Shown one piece after another: positions 9,149-9,278 of a stretch of 9,278 bases of DNA; within the stretch, counting starts at the first letter, position 1, and every line of letters begins with the position of its first letter. The position numbers and the translations under genes are program-made. Where the stretch lies: the NCBI GenBank assembly GCA_038259365.1, contig JBBSOW010000123.1, positions 1 through 9,278 on the forward strand, given 5' to 3'. The notes below the pieces were generated by a model. It searched no databases. It was not told the DNA's origin and saw only the letters and a list, made by a program, of their open reading frames with translations. Origin of the DNA: JBBSOW01 sp038259365. GTDB taxonomy: Bacteria; Actinomycetota; Actinomycetes; Propionibacteriales; Propionibacteriaceae.

Positions 9149-9278
9149 ACTGGGTGGTTTGGGTGTGGGCGTAGGTGAGGCGCACCAGGAGGGCGGTTGC
9201 GACGCTCAGGGCGATGGTGCGGACGAGGTTGGCGCTCAACAGGTTGTCGATGGTGGGCGCCGACTGCCCGATCTCGGC
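9147..9278 (-). CDS. C-terminal end of a probable small membrane protein, cut by window edge
   Basis: The minus-strand frame is open from the right edge to TGA at 9147-9149, giving 43 residues. It reads AEIGQSAPTIDNLLSANLVR, then TIALSVATALLVRLTYAHTQ and ends TTQ. The stretch ANLVRTIALSVATALLVRLTY can form one hydrophobic helix with an internal arginine pair near its ends, like the last transmembrane segment of small DUF1772-type or similar proteins; that comparison is only a guess. It lies 9 bp upstream of the MBL-fold hydrolase on the same strand, so the two probably share a transcript. The coding call rests on the open frame, adjacency and helix pattern; the N-terminus and family are not visible. 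Confidence 0.6.
   Translation of the reverse strand, partial: AEIGQSAPTIDNLLSANLVRTIALSVATALLVRLTYAHTQTTQ

Overview
This window is a high-G+C actinobacterial housekeeping cluster. It runs carB (3' two thirds only) - pyrD - pyrF - mihF - gmk - rpoZ - coaBC - metK, all on the plus strand. A metallo-beta-lactamase-fold hydrolase and the tail of a probable membrane protein converge on it from the minus strand. The mihF gene is specific to Actinomycetota, and this gene order matches the one I recall from Streptomyces. The G/C-rich third codon positions, GTG/TTG starts and tight overlaps also fit an actinomycete. Genus and family cannot be given from the sequence alone.

Positions 1-4388 hold late de novo pyrimidine synthesis. 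CarB makes carbamoyl phosphate, PyrD oxidises dihydroorotate, and PyrF makes UMP. The carB-pyrD and pyrD-pyrF pairs overlap, which implies translational coupling. The start of the operon (expected pyrR/pyrB/pyrC/carA and any leader) lies off the left edge. Positions 4476-5844 hold mihF (nucleoid-associated DNA-binding protein), gmk (guanylate kinase) and rpoZ (RNA polymerase omega). Positions 5891-8465 hold coaBC (4'-phosphopantetheine synthesis) and metK (S-adenosylmethionine synthesis). The block supplies nucleotides, polymerase assembly and two core cofactors.

Beyond metK the familiar order stops. I expected priA, but the minus strand carries a 205-aa MBL-fold hydrolase (8520-9137). It is preceded, 9 bp upstream on its own strand, by the last 43 codons of a gene with a hydrophobic C-terminal helix (9147-9278).

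I did not find a new biological system. The strangest stretch is the extreme left edge. A 20-bp sequence at 1-20 recurs exactly at 55-74, so the unit has a 54-bp (18-codon) period. It is read in frame inside carB and contains two C7 tracts and a G5/C5 hairpin. It is either an in-frame minisatellite-type insertion in a loop of CarB or an assembly-edge artefact. Smaller oddities are a 10-residue insertion in CarB, an acidic tail on RpoZ and a Phe-to-Met change in the MetK phosphate-loop signature.
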